This document shows, one piece after another, positions 52,020 through 61,183 of a stretch of DNA of 64,000 nt. The position numbers and the translations under genes were made by a program. The notes under the pieces were generated by a model. The model saw nothing but the letters and a program-made list of their open reading frames with translations. It was not told where the DNA came from and made no database searches. Position 1 is the stretch's first letter, and each line of letters starts with the position of its first letter. The DNA is taken from assembly GCF_001884045.1 (NCBI RefSeq), contig NZ_MACF01000119.1, forward strand, positions 124,001 through 188,000, read 5' to 3'. This DNA comes from Bacillus mobilis. Lineage in GTDB: Bacteria; Bacillota; Bacilli; Bacillales; Bacillaceae_G.

Positions 52020-53399
52020 TTAAGCATGTACAGCATGTCCTATCGCTTGCAATAACGCTTCATGAATCGCTTCAGATAAAGTTGGATGCGCTGCAATATA
52101 ATCTCTCATTATATCAGCGGTAACTTCTGTATGAAGCATTACGGTTCCTTGTCCGATCAGTTCAGTTGCACGAGGACCGATAATTGAAATCCCTATAATC
52201 TCTTGATATTTAGGTTCCACAATAACTTTTACTTTCCCCGTTTTTTCTCCAATAATAAGCGCTTTTCCGTTCGCTGTAAAAGGAAATTCGCCAATTTGTA
52301 TGTCACCGTACTGCTCTCTTGCATCTTTTTCATTTAAACCGACACTTGCGATTTCTGGGGATGTGTATATACATCGAGGTACTGCATGATAGTTAACTTT
52401 CACATCTTCTCCACTCGCATGTAATGCTGCTGTCGTTCCTTCATGGAAAGCAACGTGAGCAAGCTGGATCCCACCAATCACATCACCTGCTGCGTAAATA
52501 TGTGATACATTTGTTTGCATATGTTCATTCACAGCAATCCCTTTATTTGAAAATTGAATACCTGCTTTTTCTAAATCTAATCCTTGTACACGTGGTTTTC
52601 GGCCTACAGAAACAAGTACATATTCCAGATTGGCTTCTTGGATATTTCCTTCATATTCAAATGAAGCTTGCTTCTTATAATTATTTAATCCTTTTAAAGC
52701 AGCTCCTGTAAATATTTCTACGCCATCACTTTCTAATTTCTCTTTTAATATTTGTGCGATATCTTCATCTTCACCAGGTAATAATTGCGGTGCCATTTCA
52801 ACAATCGTAACTTTTGTTCCAAGACGACTATAAATACTTGCAAACTCGCACCCTATTACACCACCGCCAACGATCAATAATGATTTTGGTATATTTTCTA
52901 GGGACATCGCATGGCTACTATTTAAAATCCACTTCCCATCAAATGGAGCAAAAGGTAATTCAGTTGGTTCTGAACCTGCAGCTATAATGAATTGCTCTCC
53001 ATCTACTACGGTTTCTTTATCACCATGTGTAACTCTCACTCGGTGATCCGTTTCAAATCTCGCTTTACCTTGTATAACTTGTATTTTATTTTTCTTCACT
53101 AAATATTGAATTCCTTGCACGAGCTGCGTTACGATTTGTGATTTCCGCACCTGTATTTGCTTCCAATCAACTGAAATACTTCCTTCGTTAAGCGCAATTC
53201 CATAGTGGTTCGCTTTTCTCACAATGTCATGCACTTCTGCACTTTCTAACAATGATTTTGTAGGCATACAACCAACCTTTAAACAAGTCCCACCAAGATC
53301 AGCTTCATCAATAAGAGTGACATCTTTTCCGTTTTGAGCCGCGGTAATTGCTGCTACATAGCCAGCGGGACCGCCCCCAATAACAACTAATTTACTCAT
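52020..53399 (-). CDS. acoL: Dihydrolipoamide dehydrogenase, acetoin system E3
   Basis: 459 aa; GAAGGTGAG precedes ATG 53399. FAD site MSKLVVIGGGPAGYVAA, redox disulfide C39/C44 in DLGGTCLKVGCMPTK, NAD site LLIVGGGVIGCEFASIYS, and the C-terminal dimer motif DYIAAHPTLSEAIHEALL with the catalytic His-Glu pair. E3 re-oxidises the dihydrolipoyl group of AcoC and passes electrons to NAD+. Last gene of acoABCL, 16 bases after acoC. Confidence 0.93.
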   Translation of the reverse strand: MSKLVVIGGGPAGYVAAITAAQNGKDVTLIDEADLGGTCLKVGCMPTKSLLESAEVHDIVRKANHYGIALNEGSISVDWKQIQVRKSQIVTQLVQGIQYLVKKNKIQVIQGKARFETDHRVRVTHGDKETVVDGEQFIIAAGSEPTELPFAPFDGKWILNSSHAMSLENIPKSLLIVGGGVIGCEFASIYSRLGTKVTIVEMAPQLLPGEDEDIAQILKEKLESDGVEIFTGAALKGLNNYKKQASFEYEGNIQEANLEYVLVSVGRKPRVQGLDLEKAGIQFSNKGIAVNEHMQTNVSHIYAAGDVIGGIQLAHVAFHEGTTAALHASGEDVKVNYHAVPRCIYTSPEIASVGLNEKDAREQYGDIQIGEFPFTANGKALIIGEKTGKVKVIVEPKYQEIIGISIIGPRATELIGQGTVMLHTEVTADIMRDYIAAHPTLSEAIHEALLQAIGHAVHA

Positions 53400-53414
53400 T
53401 CTCTCACCTTCTCT

Positions 53415-54614
53415 TTATAAAAGAATTGTTACAGGTTCTTCTAAATAACGTTTAATTGTGCGTAAAAATGCAGCTGCTGGTGCACCATCTAATACACGAT
53501 GATCAAATGTTAAACTTAAAGGTAACATACTTCCTTTTCTTAATTTCTTCACTTTATATACAGGAACATGTTCAATTGCACCTACACCTAAAATACCAGT
53601 TTCAGGTGTATTTAATACCGGCGTAAAATATTCAATACCGAAGCTACCTAAATTACTAATTGTAAATGTTGTCCCTTGCATATCATCACTACTTAAACTG
53701 CCTGCTCGTGCTTTTTGAGCCGCATTCTTAATCTCTTTAGATAACTCTACTACAGATAGATTATTTGCAAAGCGAATAGCTGGGACAACTAATCCTTTTT
53801 CTAACGCGACTGCCATGCCTAAATGGACATGTTCAAATTGATGAATTGCGTCATCTATATATGCGCTGTTCATTTCTTTATGCTCCCCAAGCGCTAATAC
53901 TACAGCACGAGAAATAAAATCCGTAATGGTTAGTTTGTTATCGTATCGTTTTTGTACAGCTTCCGCTATGTCTTTATGTAAAGCCACTAAATCTGTCACA
54001 TCTACTTTCATCGTTAATGTTAATTGCGCACTATTTTGTAAACTTGCATGCATACGGTTTGCGATTGCTTTACGCATACCAGTAACAGGAATGACTTTAC
54101 TTTCTTCTTGTTCAAGTACTTCTGGAGTCAGTACTCTTTCTTCAAGCGCCTTTAACACATCTACCTTTGTAATTCTTCCGCCAGGACCTGTACCAACCAA
54201 TACCTTGATATCCAGATTTTCAGACTTTGCAATTTTCTTCGCTACAGGTGAAATTTTAATTCTTTGCTTTGCTACTTCTTTCGCATATGGTTCTGGATGT
54301 TGTACATTTTTAGATTCTAAATTAGGTATTTTTTCTTCTACAACATGTGTACTTTCATGAACTTCTACTTTTTCATTCTGCTTACCGATGTAGCAGATTA
54401 CAGTGCCGGGTGGAACTCCCTCATCTTCACTTACAGCTATATCAAGAACAGTTCCATCAGCCGGTGCCTCTATTTCAGTTTCGATTTTTTCCGAGTTAAT
54501 ACTAGCAATTAGTTCACCTTTTGCTACATGATCACCCGCTTTAATATTCCAGCTCGTAATAATACCTTCTTTCATCGCCATACCTAACTTCGGCATTACA
54601 ACTTCTACAGCCAT
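53415..54614 (-). CDS. acoC: Acetoin dehydrogenase E2 (dihydrolipoyl acetyltransferase)
   Basis: 399 aa; GAAGGGAGAG precedes ATG 54614. One lipoyl domain at residues 1-78 with the lipoate lysine K43 (INSEKIETEIEAP), a peripheral E1/E3-binding domain at about 120-155 (RIKISPVAKKIAKSENLDI then GTGPGGRITKVDV), and a catalytic domain from about 175 ending in TFDHRVLDGAPAAAFL (H-x3-D-G). It takes the acetyl unit from acetoin cleavage and passes it to CoA. Third gene of the operon. Confidence 0.93.
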   Translation of the reverse strand: MAVEVVMPKLGMAMKEGIITSWNIKAGDHVAKGELIASINSEKIETEIEAPADGTVLDIAVSEDEGVPPGTVICYIGKQNEKVEVHESTHVVEEKIPNLESKNVQHPEPYAKEVAKQRIKISPVAKKIAKSENLDIKVLVGTGPGGRITKVDVLKALEERVLTPEVLEQEESKVIPVTGMRKAIANRMHASLQNSAQLTLTMKVDVTDLVALHKDIAEAVQKRYDNKLTITDFISRAVVLALGEHKEMNSAYIDDAIHQFEHVHLGMAVALEKGLVVPAIRFANNLSVVELSKEIKNAAQKARAGSLSSDDMQGTTFTISNLGSFGIEYFTPVLNTPETGILGVGAIEHVPVYKVKKLRKGSMLPLSLTFDHRVLDGAPAAAFLRTIKRYLEEPVTILL

Positions 54615-54641
54615 GTTTCTCTCTCCCTTCTCATCGTTTCA

Positions 54642-55676
54642 TTACACATGTAATAAAGATTGGTCTCCGATCATTTCAGATACAATTTCAATTACTTTCT
54701 CCGGCGTTGGTAAATATAACTTTTCAAGTGGTGGTGAGAACGGAACTGGTGTATGTGGTGCTGTAATTCGTTTAATAGGTGCATCTAACAAATCGAATCC
54801 TTTATCTGCTACAATTGCCGCAATATCTGTTGCGATACTACATCTTGGATTTGCTTCGTCAATAACAATTAAGCGATTCGTTTTTTCAACAGATGCTAAA
54901 ATCGTATCTTCATCCAGTGGTGATAAAGAACGTGGATCGATTACTTCTACTTCAAGTCCCTTTTTCGATAATTGCTCAGCAGCTGCAAGTGCTGTATGAA
55001 CTTGTTTTCCAATTGCGACGATTGTTACATCAGAACCTTCGCGTTTCATATCTGCTTTCCCTAAAGGAATTGTATAGTACCCTTCTGGTACTTCGCCTTT
55101 CATATTGTAAAGTGTTTTATCTTCAAAGAAGATTACTGGATCGTCATCTTCAATTGCTGCTAATAATAAGCCTTTTGCATCATATGGAGTGGAAGGAACG
55201 ACAACTTTAATACCTGGAATGCTCGTAAATAAAGCGTATAAACTTTGTGAATGCTGCGCTGCTGCGCTAAAACCAGCACCATGCATCGTACGTACTGTAA
55301 CTGGCACTTTCGCTTTACCACCGAACATATAGCGGAATTTTGCACCTTGGTTTAATACTTGATCAAGACAACTTCCGATGAAATCATTAAACATTAATTC
55401 AGCAATCGGACGTAATCCCGTTGCCGCAGCTGCCATTGCTGCTCCCATATAACCAGCTTCAGAAATTGGAGTATCTAAAATACGATTCCGGCCAAATTCT
55501 TGCACAAGCCCTTTCGTAACACCGAGTACACCACCCCACGCTTCATCATCTTGTAAGTGATCCACTTGTGCACCGCCTGCAACATCTTCTCCTATTAAAA
55601 TTACGTTCTCATCACGACGCATTGATATTTTCATCGCTTCATTGATTGCAGTTGACATACTTACTGTTCTAGTCAT
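54642..55676 (-). CDS. acoB: Acetoin dehydrogenase E1 beta subunit
   Basis: 344 aa; GAGGAGGGTG precedes ATG 55676. TRTVSMSTAINEAMKISMRRDENVILIGEDVAGG, FGRNRILDTPISEAGYMGAAMAAAATGLRPIAELMF and VPVTVRTMHGAGFSAAAQHSQSL are the E1-beta (transketolase pyrimidine domain) signatures. Together with AcoA it forms the thiamine-diphosphate heterotetramer that cleaves acetoin to acetaldehyde and acetyl-lipoyl. Spacing to acoA is 17 bases. Confidence 0.92.
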   Translation of the reverse strand: MTRTVSMSTAINEAMKISMRRDENVILIGEDVAGGAQVDHLQDDEAWGGVLGVTKGLVQEFGRNRILDTPISEAGYMGAAMAAAATGLRPIAELMFNDFIGSCLDQVLNQGAKFRYMFGGKAKVPVTVRTMHGAGFSAAAQHSQSLYALFTSIPGIKVVVPSTPYDAKGLLLAAIEDDDPVIFFEDKTLYNMKGEVPEGYYTIPLGKADMKREGSDVTIVAIGKQVHTALAAAEQLSKKGLEVEVIDPRSLSPLDEDTILASVEKTNRLIVIDEANPRCSIATDIAAIVADKGFDLLDAPIKRITAPHTPVPFSPPLEKLYLPTPEKVIEIVSEMIGDQSLLHV

Positions 55677-55693
55677 TATTTTTCACCCTCCTC

Positions 55694-56692
55694 TTATTTA
55701 TAAGAAACGTATACATCTTTTAATAATTCTTCATCCTCTGGATATGGACTATTTTCACTAAATTCAATTGATTTTTGTACTGCTTCATCTACTGCCTTTT
55801 CCATATCCACAAGTTCAGATTCAGTTAATAAAGCTTCATGAATTAAATGCTTACGGAAATTCACAATCGCATCTTTTTCATTTAAATGTTCTTCTTTTTC
55901 CTCTGAAGTTTTATATGTTTGCGCTTCACCTTCGAAATGACCGTAATTGCGATATGTCATACATTCAATTATTGTTGGACCACCGCCATTACGTGCGCGC
56001 TCCACCGCTTCTTCAGCTGCTTTATATACTGCAAGTAAATCTTTTCCATCCACTTGAACACCTGGAATATTGTAAGCTTTCGCTCGATCTGCAATCGAAT
56101 CACAACTTGAAGCATATTCAAATGTTGTTGCTTCACCGTAACCGTTATTTTCTGCGATAAAAATAACTGGTAACTTCCAAATCGCCGCTAAATTAACCCC
56201 TTCGTGAAATGTCCCTTCATTATTTGCTCCGTCACCGAAGAAGCAAACACTTACATCTTTCGTACCTTTATATTTAGCTGTTAATGCTGAACCGCAAGCA
56301 AGTGGAAAACCTCCGCCTACAATCCCATTTGCACCAAGCATTCCTTTATTTAAATCGGCAATATGCATGGAACCGCCTTTACCTTTACATAACCCTGTCG
56401 CTTTCCCAAAAAGTTCAGCCATCATCCCATTTAAATCACAGCCTTTTGCGATACAATGCCCATGTCCTCTATGCGTACTTGTAATACTGTCACTATCTGT
56501 TAAGTGGGCACATACACCAACTGCTACCGCTTCTTCACCTGCGTATAAATGAACGAAACCTGGCAGAACGCCTTGCGCGAATAATTCATGTACCTTATCT
56601 TCAAACTTACGAATTTCTAACATTTTTTCATACATCCAACGAGCTTGTTCTTTCGTAATTTCATTCCCTTTACTTTCAGTTGTTTTTAACAT
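55694..56692 (-). CDS. acoA: Acetoin dehydrogenase E1 alpha subunit
   Basis: 332 aa from ATG 56692 (MLKTTESKGNEITKEQ), AGGAGGG seven bases upstream; the ATG nine codons earlier precedes that site. The ThDP motif is FFGDGANNEGTFHEGVNLAAIWKLPVIFIAENN (GDG-x-NN, residues about 157-190), with ITSTHRGHGHCIAKG and GKGGSMHIADLNKGMLGANGIVGGG upstream. The pairing with acoB, the sigma-54 promoter and AcoR argue for the acetoin rather than the pyruvate or branched-chain complex. First gene of acoABCL. Confidence 0.92.
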   Translation of the reverse strand: MLKTTESKGNEITKEQARWMYEKMLEIRKFEDKVHELFAQGVLPGFVHLYAGEEAVAVGVCAHLTDSDSITSTHRGHGHCIAKGCDLNGMMAELFGKATGLCKGKGGSMHIADLNKGMLGANGIVGGGFPLACGSALTAKYKGTKDVSVCFFGDGANNEGTFHEGVNLAAIWKLPVIFIAENNGYGEATTFEYASSCDSIADRAKAYNIPGVQVDGKDLLAVYKAAEEAVERARNGGGPTIIECMTYRNYGHFEGEAQTYKTSEEKEEHLNEKDAIVNFRKHLIHEALLTESELVDMEKAVDEAVQKSIEFSENSPYPEDEELLKDVYVSYK

Positions 56693-56727
56693 GTCCAGCC
56701 CTCCTATTTTCTTGTTCATCTTTTATA

Positions 56728-56745
56728 TTGCAAGTACTGTGCCAA
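56728..56745 (-). promoter_or_regulatory. sigma-54 (-24/-12) promoter of acoABCL
   Basis: On the minus strand TTGGCACAGTACTTGCAA, that is TTGGCAC-N5-TTGCA, a perfect -24/-12 consensus with GG and GC at the right spacing. It is 36 bases before the acoA start, exactly where the AcoR-dependent promoter should be. Confidence 0.9.
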
Positions 56746-56791
56746 ATTCTAATCATTGATTTCATGGCTTTTCTCTTTCCTTTCAAAATAA

Positions 56792-56835
56792 AAAAGTGGA
56801 CAAAATGAGACTTATGTCTCGTTTTGTCCACTTTT
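56792..56835. terminator. 20-bp hairpin between the DinB gene and aco operon
   Basis: Arms 56792-56811 and 56816-56835 (AAAAGTGGACAAAATGAGAC and its near-perfect complement, one mismatch) surround a 4-base loop TTAT. On the minus strand it ends in TTTTTT, serving as terminator of the DinB gene. It is centred about 95 bases upstream of the acoA start site, where a sigma-54 enhancer would also lie. Confidence 0.8.
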
Positions 56836-56861
56836 GTTCACCTAATTTGAGAATTACGATC

Positions 56862-57341
56862 TTATTCATTATCAAAACTTTTCTGTAATTTTCGGATGTA
56901 AATAATTTGACCAATATGATAAGCATTATGAGTCGTTACATTACTAAGCACTTCCCACCACTTCGCATTTACGGGAAATCCAACTACATCGCTTTCAACC
57001 TTCTCTTCATTTATAAGCTTTTGCCATTGTAACAGTTTCTCTAGTAGTTTTTCTCTTAACTCATCGAATGATTGATTATCTGAAAGCATAAAACTTTTGT
57101 TATTATCACCAATAGCGGGCACGGCATTCACATTCGATTCTTTATACCTAGTTTGCCACGTTGAGTTCCAATACAATAAATGTTGTACAATTTCAGCTAT
57201 ACTATTACTCTCTTCATTCGGTTTCCAGAAAGCTTCTCTCTCAGATAGATCTTTCACAGCATCTGAAAATGGCATATACCAACTGGGATCGTTCGCATTC
57301 GCTAATAATTGATCTGCTAATACATCTTTCACATGTACCAC
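56862..57341 (-). CDS. DinB family protein
   Basis: 159 aa from ATG 57341, with GGAGGGA upstream. The DinB fold is seen in AEIVQHLLYWNSTWQTRYKE (residues about 47-66, His on helix 2) and the C-terminal VTTHNAYHIGQIIYIRKLQ (residues about 134-152; H-x3-H). Such proteins bind a divalent metal and several are thiol-dependent transferases. Function unassigned. A hairpin separates it from the downstream aco operon. Confidence 0.82.
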   Translation of the reverse strand: MVHVKDVLADQLLANANDPSWYMPFSDAVKDLSEREAFWKPNEESNSIAEIVQHLLYWNSTWQTRYKESNVNAVPAIGDNNKSFMLSDNQSFDELREKLLEKLLQWQKLINEEKVESDVVGFPVNAKWWEVLSNVTTHNAYHIGQIIYIRKLQKSFDNE

Positions 57342-57382
57342 TTTACGTCCCTCCTTAAAAAAGCTTCATTTTATGACAATAC

Positions 57383-58579
57383 TCACTTCTCTAAATACGC
57401 TGAGTTTGTAAGATTTCCTCTTTTTAAACGCAATCCCATACATATACATATAAAGAAACCAAACGCACCTAATCCATAAGCAGCTGTATAGCCACTTGTT
57501 CCAATAATCCAGCCTGCAAGTCCTGGTCCAATCATTTGACCAATTGCATAAAAAACAGATATAAAACTAATTGCCATTGATACATACTTTTGGGATACTT
57601 GCTTTGATGCTGCAACTTGTATTAATAAAAGGATACCACCGAGGCTAGAACCCCAAATTATTGCCGATACGATAAAACCCATTATGTTTTCAAAAAGAAT
57701 TGGCACCACATCACCTATTACCGCTAATAAAAGTGCACTACATAACGTTTTCTTTATGCCAATCCGATCTGAAATCAATCCCCAGATAGGAGCTCCTACT
57801 ATTGAAAACATACCGGCAATTGCATAAATGGTTCCTGACATTGATGCCGAAATACCACTATCAATCATAAAACTAGTTTGATATAAATTCGGGATTAAGT
57901 AAACAATGCCCACAATAAAATACATCCATGCAATAACATATAGTTCTTTTGTTTTCCATAAAAACGATTTATGATTCCTTTTCTCCTCATCTTCGGTTAC
58001 ATCAGGATTTTTCAAAATAATTGAAGCGATACATACTACGATACATGTAATAACTCCAAACAAAAACCATACACCGCGCCAACTATACTCGGGAAATGCA
58101 CGTACTACATAAGGAACAATTATTCCACTAAATAGCATACCTATTCCAGCACCGCTTAGTAACAGCCCCATTACAGTTCCTCTTTTACCTGGAAACCACC
58201 CTACCGTTATTGACATGAGTGGTGTATATACTAAAGCACTACCAGCTCCAGCACATAGCATACAAATAGCGACTAGCCAAAATGAATAAACAAAAGCTAA
58301 TCCCAATAAGCTTACAACAACAAGCCAACTCCCTATTAATAAAATGGATTTTGCGCCAAAACGGATAGTAAATATTCCAGATGTTCCTACAGTTAATAAA
58401 TAGCCTAAAAAAAGTATAGTTCCTAACATACCTGATTGGGCTGTAGATAAGTGAAGTCCCTCTTGCATAAATGGCAATATAATTCCATATGCCATACGTG
58501 CAAAACCGGTTGTTGTTATAATAAGGAACATTCCTATTAATACAAATACCCAAAAGTGATGTTCATTCCGTTCATTCAT
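57383..58579 (-). CDS. MFS transporter (YbfB-like)
   Basis: 398 aa; GGAGG precedes ATG 58579. Twelve hydrophobic segments with the MFS loop motif TIRFGAKSILLIGSW between helices 2 and 3 and ISDRIGIKKTLCSALLL between 8 and 9 (D-R-x-G-x-[RK]). Near residue 112 GAGSALVYTPLMSITVGWFPGKRGTVMGLLLSGAGIG is the motif C-like region. The general type is a YbfB/YjiJ-like exporter, and the substrate is unknown. It is downstream of an AraC regulator on the same strand, 110 bases apart. Confidence 0.85.
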   Translation of the reverse strand: MNERNEHHFWVFVLIGMFLIITTTGFARMAYGIILPFMQEGLHLSTAQSGMLGTILFLGYLLTVGTSGIFTIRFGAKSILLIGSWLVVVSLLGLAFVYSFWLVAICMLCAGAGSALVYTPLMSITVGWFPGKRGTVMGLLLSGAGIGMLFSGIIVPYVVRAFPEYSWRGVWFLFGVITCIVVCIASIILKNPDVTEDEEKRNHKSFLWKTKELYVIAWMYFIVGIVYLIPNLYQTSFMIDSGISASMSGTIYAIAGMFSIVGAPIWGLISDRIGIKKTLCSALLLAVIGDVVPILFENIMGFIVSAIIWGSSLGGILLLIQVAASKQVSQKYVSMAISFISVFYAIGQMIGPGLAGWIIGTSGYTAAYGLGAFGFFICICMGLRLKRGNLTNSAYLEK

Positions 58580-58689
58580 TTAAATTCCTCCATAAATAGT
58601 TATTTGCAATTGGATGTTGAATGTAATTATACTGACCAATACAAAATACAACTACCAAATAACGGAGGAGTTTACGGTATAGCGGATTT

Positions 58690-59649
58690 TTAATATATAC
58701 GTAAAATTTCAGAAGGTTTTATTCCATATTTCTTTTTAAATGACTCTGAAAAATGACTTATATTTTTGTACCCAACAGTGATTGCCGTTTCAGTTACATT
58801 ACTAGTTCCGGAACGTAATAAAAACATTGCCCGTTCCATTCGCTGTTCTCTTAAATATGCAAATGCAGATGTACCAAATAACTCTTTAAATCCCAGTTTT
58901 AATTTATAATCATTTAATCCTACTAACTTAGCTAGTTCTAATAATGATGGTGGTAATTCCATCCGCTGCATTAATATTTCTTCAGCACGTTTTATTTTAT
59001 TTATATCACTTTTTGATAAAACTCTTCTTTTTATTTCATTACGATCCTTTAACAAAAACTTACCAAAATGTATGGAGAGTAATTCAAGCACTTTACTTTC
59101 CATTTCTAGTTGATATATACGTTCTTGATGTGGAAAATCTATCATTTTTGAAATAATATTAGCTGATAGAGAGTCAATTGGACTTTGCAACTTTTTAAAT
59201 GAGTTATTACCTAATATAGAGTAAAAATTAAGCATTCCTTCATCCGTATAATCCAACATAAAATGATTAAATAATGGTACAGGGATTCCAATAGCTAATG
59301 AATATAGAGGCTTCTCATTTTCATATTCAAATAACACTTCAAAATCATTCATAAAATATAAATAGCTATTTCCAGTCTTTAATTCATACGAAGAATGACC
59401 TACTTGCACCTCCGCAAAACCTTGCAAACAAAAATTAAGTTCCACCATTGCTGCATCTGATGCAAACTGAATATGGTGATTATTATGGAATTGAAAGTTT
59501 GATAACACAATTTCCATTCCAGAAAACGACGTCCATCTTCGTATTTCTCCTTTACCTAATATATTTGGTACATACATATGTCTCTCATCTTCCATTTGTA
59601 ATTCATGAAAATATTTATGAAAAATATCATGAAAACCGTTAGTCCTCAT
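58690..59649 (-). CDS. AraC-family regulator
   Basis: 319 aa from ATG 59649 (MRTNGFHDIFHKYFHE), AAGGAG 10-11 bases upstream. The DNA-binding domain is C-terminal (residues about 215-319), with PPSLLELAKLVGLNDYKLKLGFKELFGTSAFAYLREQRMERA and the second HTH SNVTETAITVGYKNISHFSESFKKKYG. The N-terminal part is a cupin-like sensor (VELNFCLQGFAEVQVGHSSYELKTGNSYLYF). It probably controls the MFS gene downstream and/or the divergent SDR gene. Confidence 0.87.
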   Translation of the reverse strand: MRTNGFHDIFHKYFHELQMEDERHMYVPNILGKGEIRRWTSFSGMEIVLSNFQFHNNHHIQFASDAAMVELNFCLQGFAEVQVGHSSYELKTGNSYLYFMNDFEVLFEYENEKPLYSLAIGIPVPLFNHFMLDYTDEGMLNFYSILGNNSFKKLQSPIDSLSANIISKMIDFPHQERIYQLEMESKVLELLSIHFGKFLLKDRNEIKRRVLSKSDINKIKRAEEILMQRMELPPSLLELAKLVGLNDYKLKLGFKELFGTSAFAYLREQRMERAMFLLRSGTSNVTETAITVGYKNISHFSESFKKKYGIKPSEILRIY

Positions 59650-59785
59650 GAAATCCACACTCCTTTTATAAATAAACCATTAATTAATTGATAATATTTT
59701 TCAATTATAACAAATGTCTTTATACAATAAATAGCTATTCGCTATACAATTCGTTATGATAAAAGAAAAAGAAAGCGAGCAAAAA

Positions 59786-60631
59786 ATGAATAAAAAAATC
59801 GCAATTATTACAGGAGCCTCAAGTGGATTCGGACTATTAACTACACTTGAACTTGCAAAAAAAGACTATTTAGTCATTGCTACAATGCGAAACCTTAATA
59901 AACAAGAAGATTTAATATCTCAAGCTACTAAACTCAACTTACAACAAAACATAAAAATTCAGCAATTAGATGTAACCGACCAAAACTCTATACATAACTT
60001 TCAATTGTATTTACAAGAAATAAGCAGAGTAGACCTTCTCATTAATAATGCAGGATATGCAAATGGGGGCTTTGTAGAAGAAATTCCAGTAGAGGAATAC
60101 CGTAAACAATTTGAAACGAATCTATTTGGAGCTATATCAATTACTCAACTTGTATTACCTTATATGAGAGTACAAAAAAGTGGAAAAATCATTAATATAA
60201 GCAGCATCAGTGGTCAAGTTGGATTCCCTGGTCTATCTCCTTACGTTTCTTCAAAATATGCATTAGAAGGCTGGAGTGAATCTCTTCGTTTAGAAGTAAA
60301 ACCGTTCGGAATAGATGTTGCTTTAATAGAACCAGGTTCTTATAACACAAATATTTGGGAAGTTGGTAAACAACTAGCTAAAAACCAAGCTGATACATCT
60401 TCTCCTTACAAAGAATATATGGATAAAATACAAAAACATATTAATAGCGGTAGTGATACGTTTGGTAATCCGATAGATGTTGCAAATAAAATCGTAGAAA
60501 TCGCTGAATCTAAGCGTACGAATTTACGCTATCCAATTGGAAAAGGTGTAAAATTCATGATCTTTTCGAAGAAGATTCTTCCTTGGGGATTGTGGGAATA
60601 CATTGTTTTGAGAACCTTTAAGAAAATGTAA
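59786..60631 (+). CDS. Short-chain dehydrogenase/reductase (SDR)
   Basis: 281 aa from ATG 59786 (MNKKIAIITGASSGFGLLTT); an upstream ATG at 59756 is in frame but neither has a strong ribosome site, so the start is uncertain. The Rossmann TGASSGFG motif, NNAGYANGG, active-site serine in NISSISGQVGF and the catalytic Y-x3-K in SPYVSSKYALEGWSESLR are all present (residues about 147-165). The C-terminal tail ends WEYIVLRTFKK. A classical SDR, substrate unknown. It faces the AraC gene across a 136-base divergent gap. Confidence 0.87.
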   Translation: MNKKIAIITGASSGFGLLTTLELAKKDYLVIATMRNLNKQEDLISQATKLNLQQNIKIQQLDVTDQNSIHNFQLYLQEISRVDLLINNAGYANGGFVEEIPVEEYRKQFETNLFGAISITQLVLPYMRVQKSGKIINISSISGQVGFPGLSPYVSSKYALEGWSESLRLEVKPFGIDVALIEPGSYNTNIWEVGKQLAKNQADTSSPYKEYMDKIQKHINSGSDTFGNPIDVANKIVEIAESKRTNLRYPIGKGVKFMIFSKKILPWGLWEYIVLRTFKKM

Positions 60632-60670
60632 TAGACTTTTGAAAACCATTTTGAAAGAGGTGCGAATTAA

Positions 60671-61177
60671 ATGCTAGGTTTACCATTTGGACAAGTGTTT
60701 TTAGTTCCGTGGACTGAAGAATGGCAAATTGAGTTTATGAAAGAGAAACAATTCATTGAGGAACAAATTGGCGAACATATTTTAGCGATACACCATATTG
60801 GTAGTACCTCTATTCCACATTTAAGCGCAAAACCTATTATTGATATAGCAATCGAATTAGAAGATTATAAGGATGGCTTAAAATGCATTAAAAAGTTAGA
60901 ATTACTTAACTATAAATATAGAAAAGATGTACTACCTGAACGATACTATTTTAATAAAGGAGAGCCAAGAACTCATCAAATTCATATGTATGAACAAGGA
61001 AATACATATTTATTAGAGCAATTACAATTCAGAGATTACTTAATAAACAACAAAACTTCTCGTATACAGTATGAACAGTTAAAGATTCAACTTTCACAGG
61101 CAAATCCTAATGATAAACATCAATATGCAGAGGATAAAACTAATTTCGTTACATCCATATTATCCAAAATAAAGTGA
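60671..61177 (+). CDS. GrpB family protein (nucleotidyltransferase fold)
   Basis: 168 aa; GAAAGAGGTG precedes ATG 60671. The GrpB/UPF0157 domain is clear: VPWTEEWQIEFMKEKQFIEEQIG, HHIGSTSIPHLSAKPIIDIAIEL (residues about 40-62, GSTS with the D-x-A metal pair), then PRTHQIHMYEQGNTYLLEQLQFRDYL. The fold is that of minimal nucleotidyltransferases such as CoaE-fused GrpB. Reaction unknown. It follows the SDR by 40 bases and ends at a bcr-like repeat. Confidence 0.9.
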   Translation: MLGLPFGQVFLVPWTEEWQIEFMKEKQFIEEQIGEHILAIHHIGSTSIPHLSAKPIIDIAIELEDYKDGLKCIKKLELLNYKYRKDVLPERYYFNKGEPRTHQIHMYEQGNTYLLEQLQFRDYLINNKTSRIQYEQLKIQLSQANPNDKHQYAEDKTNFVTSILSKIK

Positions 61178-61183
61178 AACTTT

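Noticed and set aside
53926-54360. 144-codon plus-strand frame
   Set aside because: Antisense shadow of acoC.
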